In this document: positions 62,672-64,000 of the stretch, piece after piece
How the letters are laid out: every line of letters starts with the position of its first letter
Position numbering within the stretch: the stretch's first letter is position 1
Assembly (NCBI RefSeq): GCF_013376455.1
Contig: NZ_CP045504.1
Span: 3,617,001-3,681,000, forward strand
Reading direction: 5' to 3'
Length of the DNA: 64,000 bases
Origin: Desulfolutivibrio sulfodismutans DSM 3696
GTDB taxonomy: Bacteria > Desulfobacterota > Desulfovibrionia > Desulfovibrionales > Desulfovibrionaceae
Notes under the pieces: generated by a model
The model's database searches: none
Seen by the model: the letters and a program-made list of their open reading frames with translations, nothing else
Told to the model about the DNA's origin: nothing
Made by a program: the position numbers and the translations under genes

Positions 62672-63406
62672 ATGATTGAAGAATTTAAAGACAAGAACGT
62701 TGGAGGAGAAAGGGTTATTTTTTGCAATAGATGCAAGCAGGATACGAAGCATATTATTAAGTCTTCTTTAGTGACGAACGGGAATGATCAAATTAACGAT
62801 GATTTCATATTTTATTGGAGCGAGAACGTTGAGATATTAAAATGCAATGGGTGCGGAACAACGACGGTGATGGTTGAAGAATCAAATTCAGAGGAATTGC
62901 CATGGAAAGACGGAGCTTATCCACATATAGTGTATTTTCCGAATAGAGAGGATGGTTATATTCAGGTTATTGAAAAAGGATTTCTCCCATGGAAAATACA
63001 AAAAATATATTCAGAAACGATAGAATGTTATCGACATGGTTTGGTTGTTTTGTGCGTTGCGGGTATTCGTGCTACACTTGAAGGAGTGTGCCAGGATAGA
63101 AATGTGAAGGACGGAATTGTAAAAAGAAAAAGAAAAGGAGTTTATGTCGATCGAAAAATTAATAACCTGGAAGGAAAGATAAATGGAATGTGTGAGGCAG
63201 GGTTTGTTTCGAAAAGAAATATTGATATACTTCACACGTTAAGGATTGTTGGAAATGATGCAGTTCATGAGCTTTCTGTGTTAGAAAAGGTCAAAGTTGA
63301 AGCTGCTATCAGTATATTAAACCATATTTTGACAGATGTGTATGTTTTGCCAGAAAAACAACGGCTGTTGAAAAATGTACAAGATGGTTCTGGGCTGCCT
63401 CTATAG
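62672..63406 (+). CDS. DUF4145-like protein in an AT-rich island
   Basis: The 244-residue protein has an N-terminal zinc-ribbon (FCNRC ... KCNGC). A helical domain follows, containing GLVVLCVAGIRATLEGVCQD, INNLEGKINGMCEAGFVSK and LRIVGNDAVHELSV, the DUF4145 pattern. Proteins of this kind are often found in mobile or defence regions, with unknown function. It is far more AT-rich than the flanking genes, suggesting recent transfer, and follows GGGGAG. No restriction or other partner is adjacent. Confidence 0.72.
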   Translation: MIEEFKDKNVGGERVIFCNRCKQDTKHIIKSSLVTNGNDQINDDFIFYWSENVEILKCNGCGTTTVMVEESNSEELPWKDGAYPHIVYFPNREDGYIQVIEKGFLPWKIQKIYSETIECYRHGLVVLCVAGIRATLEGVCQDRNVKDGIVKRKRKGVYVDRKINNLEGKINGMCEAGFVSKRNIDILHTLRIVGNDAVHELSVLEKVKVEAAISILNHILTDVYVLPEKQRLLKNVQDGSGLPL

Positions 63407-63436
63407 CGTATGGGGGTAGTACGCAAATCAAAATGA

Positions 63437-63850
63437 TCACCCTGTTAATTCGACATACTCCCCAAATGGTGTCCCCATGAGCCCCTGCGCCAGCCGGGCA
63501 TCGGCCGTCACCATCACCCCCTCCAGGGCCACGGCCAACGCCACATACAGACAGTCATACATGGCCCGGCCGGTCATGGTCGCAATCTCCCAGGCGTGGT
63601 CGCGAAGCTCGGACGTCTCAAAATACAAGATCGGCTGCCCTGCCAGGGTCTCCCGCGCCTCCTCCGCCTCCAACCGGGTCATGTCCCCCCGGCGCACAAA
63701 CTTGGCCAGCAGATTGTCCATCTCGATCAGAAAAAAGTCCGGGGCATAGAGATCGATCCCGGAGCGCATGTATGCGGCGGCCGCGTCCCCGCCCGGTTCG
63801 GACGTGAACCACTTGGCGGCCACCGAGGCGTCAAGAATGATCGGCCTCAT
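63437..63850 (-). CDS. PIN-domain toxin, VapC family
   Basis: The 137-residue PIN ribonuclease has the acidic residues expected: Asp in IILDASVAAKWF, Glu in LIEMDNLLAK, Asp in AMYDCLYVALA and Asp in VTADARLAQ. VapC toxins cleave tRNA or rRNA. Its ATG overlaps the stop of the upstream antitoxin gene by 4 bases (ATGA), the usual vapBC arrangement. Confidence 0.9.
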   Translation of the reverse strand: MRPIILDASVAAKWFTSEPGGDAAAAYMRSGIDLYAPDFFLIEMDNLLAKFVRRGDMTRLEAEEARETLAGQPILYFETSELRDHAWEIATMTGRAMYDCLYVALAVALEGVMVTADARLAQGLMGTPFGEYVELTG

Positions 63851-64000
63851 GCGTCGCGATCTTCCCGAAGAAGCGCCGTCGTGTCGGGAAAGACCCGCCC
63901 CGCCATGCGCCTGCGGAAATCCTCAAGTTTCGCAGCGGCCGCCTGATGATCCAGCACCTTGCGGGTGCTGGCCTGACTCAGGATGACCCGCACCTCGGCC
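63847..64000 (-). CDS. VapB/FitA-type antitoxin, 5' end beyond the window
   Basis: The frame runs in from the right edge. About 50 C-terminal residues are visible, beginning AEVRVILSQAST and continuing through KLEDFRRRMAGRVFPD. The AEVR-x-IL start matches the end of a ribbon-helix-helix FitA-type DNA-binding domain. The rest would bind the VapC toxin. It is translationally coupled to vapC. Confidence 0.75.
   Translation of the reverse strand, partial: AEVRVILSQASTRKVLDHQAAAAKLEDFRRRMAGRVFPDTTALLREDRDA

Overview
The window is a high-GC chromosomal segment of a sulfate-reducing deltaproteobacterium of the Desulfovibrionaceae (inference). Two signatures support this. One is a lactate-oxidation operon holding D- and L-lactate dehydrogenase parts, a lactate permease, a DRTGG protein and ADP-forming acetyl-CoA synthetase, next to a sigma-54 two-component system. 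The other is the gene order rpmB / DUF177-rpmF-plsX-fabH-fabG-acpP-fabF-glyA ... dCMP deaminase-ribD. No tRNA, rRNA, CRISPR array or insertion sequence was recognised.

Layout. 1-2.7 kb: end of a REC-GGDEF diguanylate cyclase, a lipoprotein and a CNNM/CBS membrane protein. 2.9-5.6 kb (minus): motB-motA, with motB broken at a G7 tract, then rpmA-rplU with a clear promoter and terminator. 5.9-11.7 kb: glycogen phosphorylase, RF3 and a LysR regulator. 11.8-19.2 kb: ribosomal proteins, fatty-acid synthesis and glyA. 19.3-23.4 kb: an accessory insertion (Cache-GGDEF protein, then an AAA15 ATPase plus DUF4276 pair resembling two-gene OLD/PARIS-type defence modules) separating glyA from the dCMP deaminase and ribD genes. 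25-34.7 kb: lipoprotein, DgkA, two secreted proteins, EamA exporter with AraC regulator, a diguanylate cyclase and a multi-PAS hybrid kinase. 34.9-36.4 kb: AT-rich DarT/NADAR-like toxin-antitoxin island.

36.5-52.6 kb (minus): the lactate operon glcD-glcF-acd-DRTGG-lldP-lutC-lutAB. A near-consensus sigma-54 promoter lies before glcD and three palindromic GTCCGA-N4-TCGGAC-type sites lie upstream of it. A DinJ/YafQ module sits between these sites and a LurSR-like kinase/sigma-54 activator pair, which probably controls the operon. Lactate enters through LldP and is oxidised by the GlcD/GlcF and Lut complexes. Acetyl-CoA made later can yield ATP through the ADP-forming synthetase.

52.8-64 kb: two FMN enzymes with Cys-rich N-termini, a membrane peptide coupled to a cysteine-less NifU-like protein, a NarL-type two-component pair, a Thr-rich secreted protein, a FIST-SpoIIE phosphatase, an AT-rich DUF4145 gene and the start of a VapBC module. 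The points most worth checking are the A-AAA-AAG heptamer exactly at the frame break of the AAA15 gene, the motB frameshift, and the DarT island with its operator-like palindrome.
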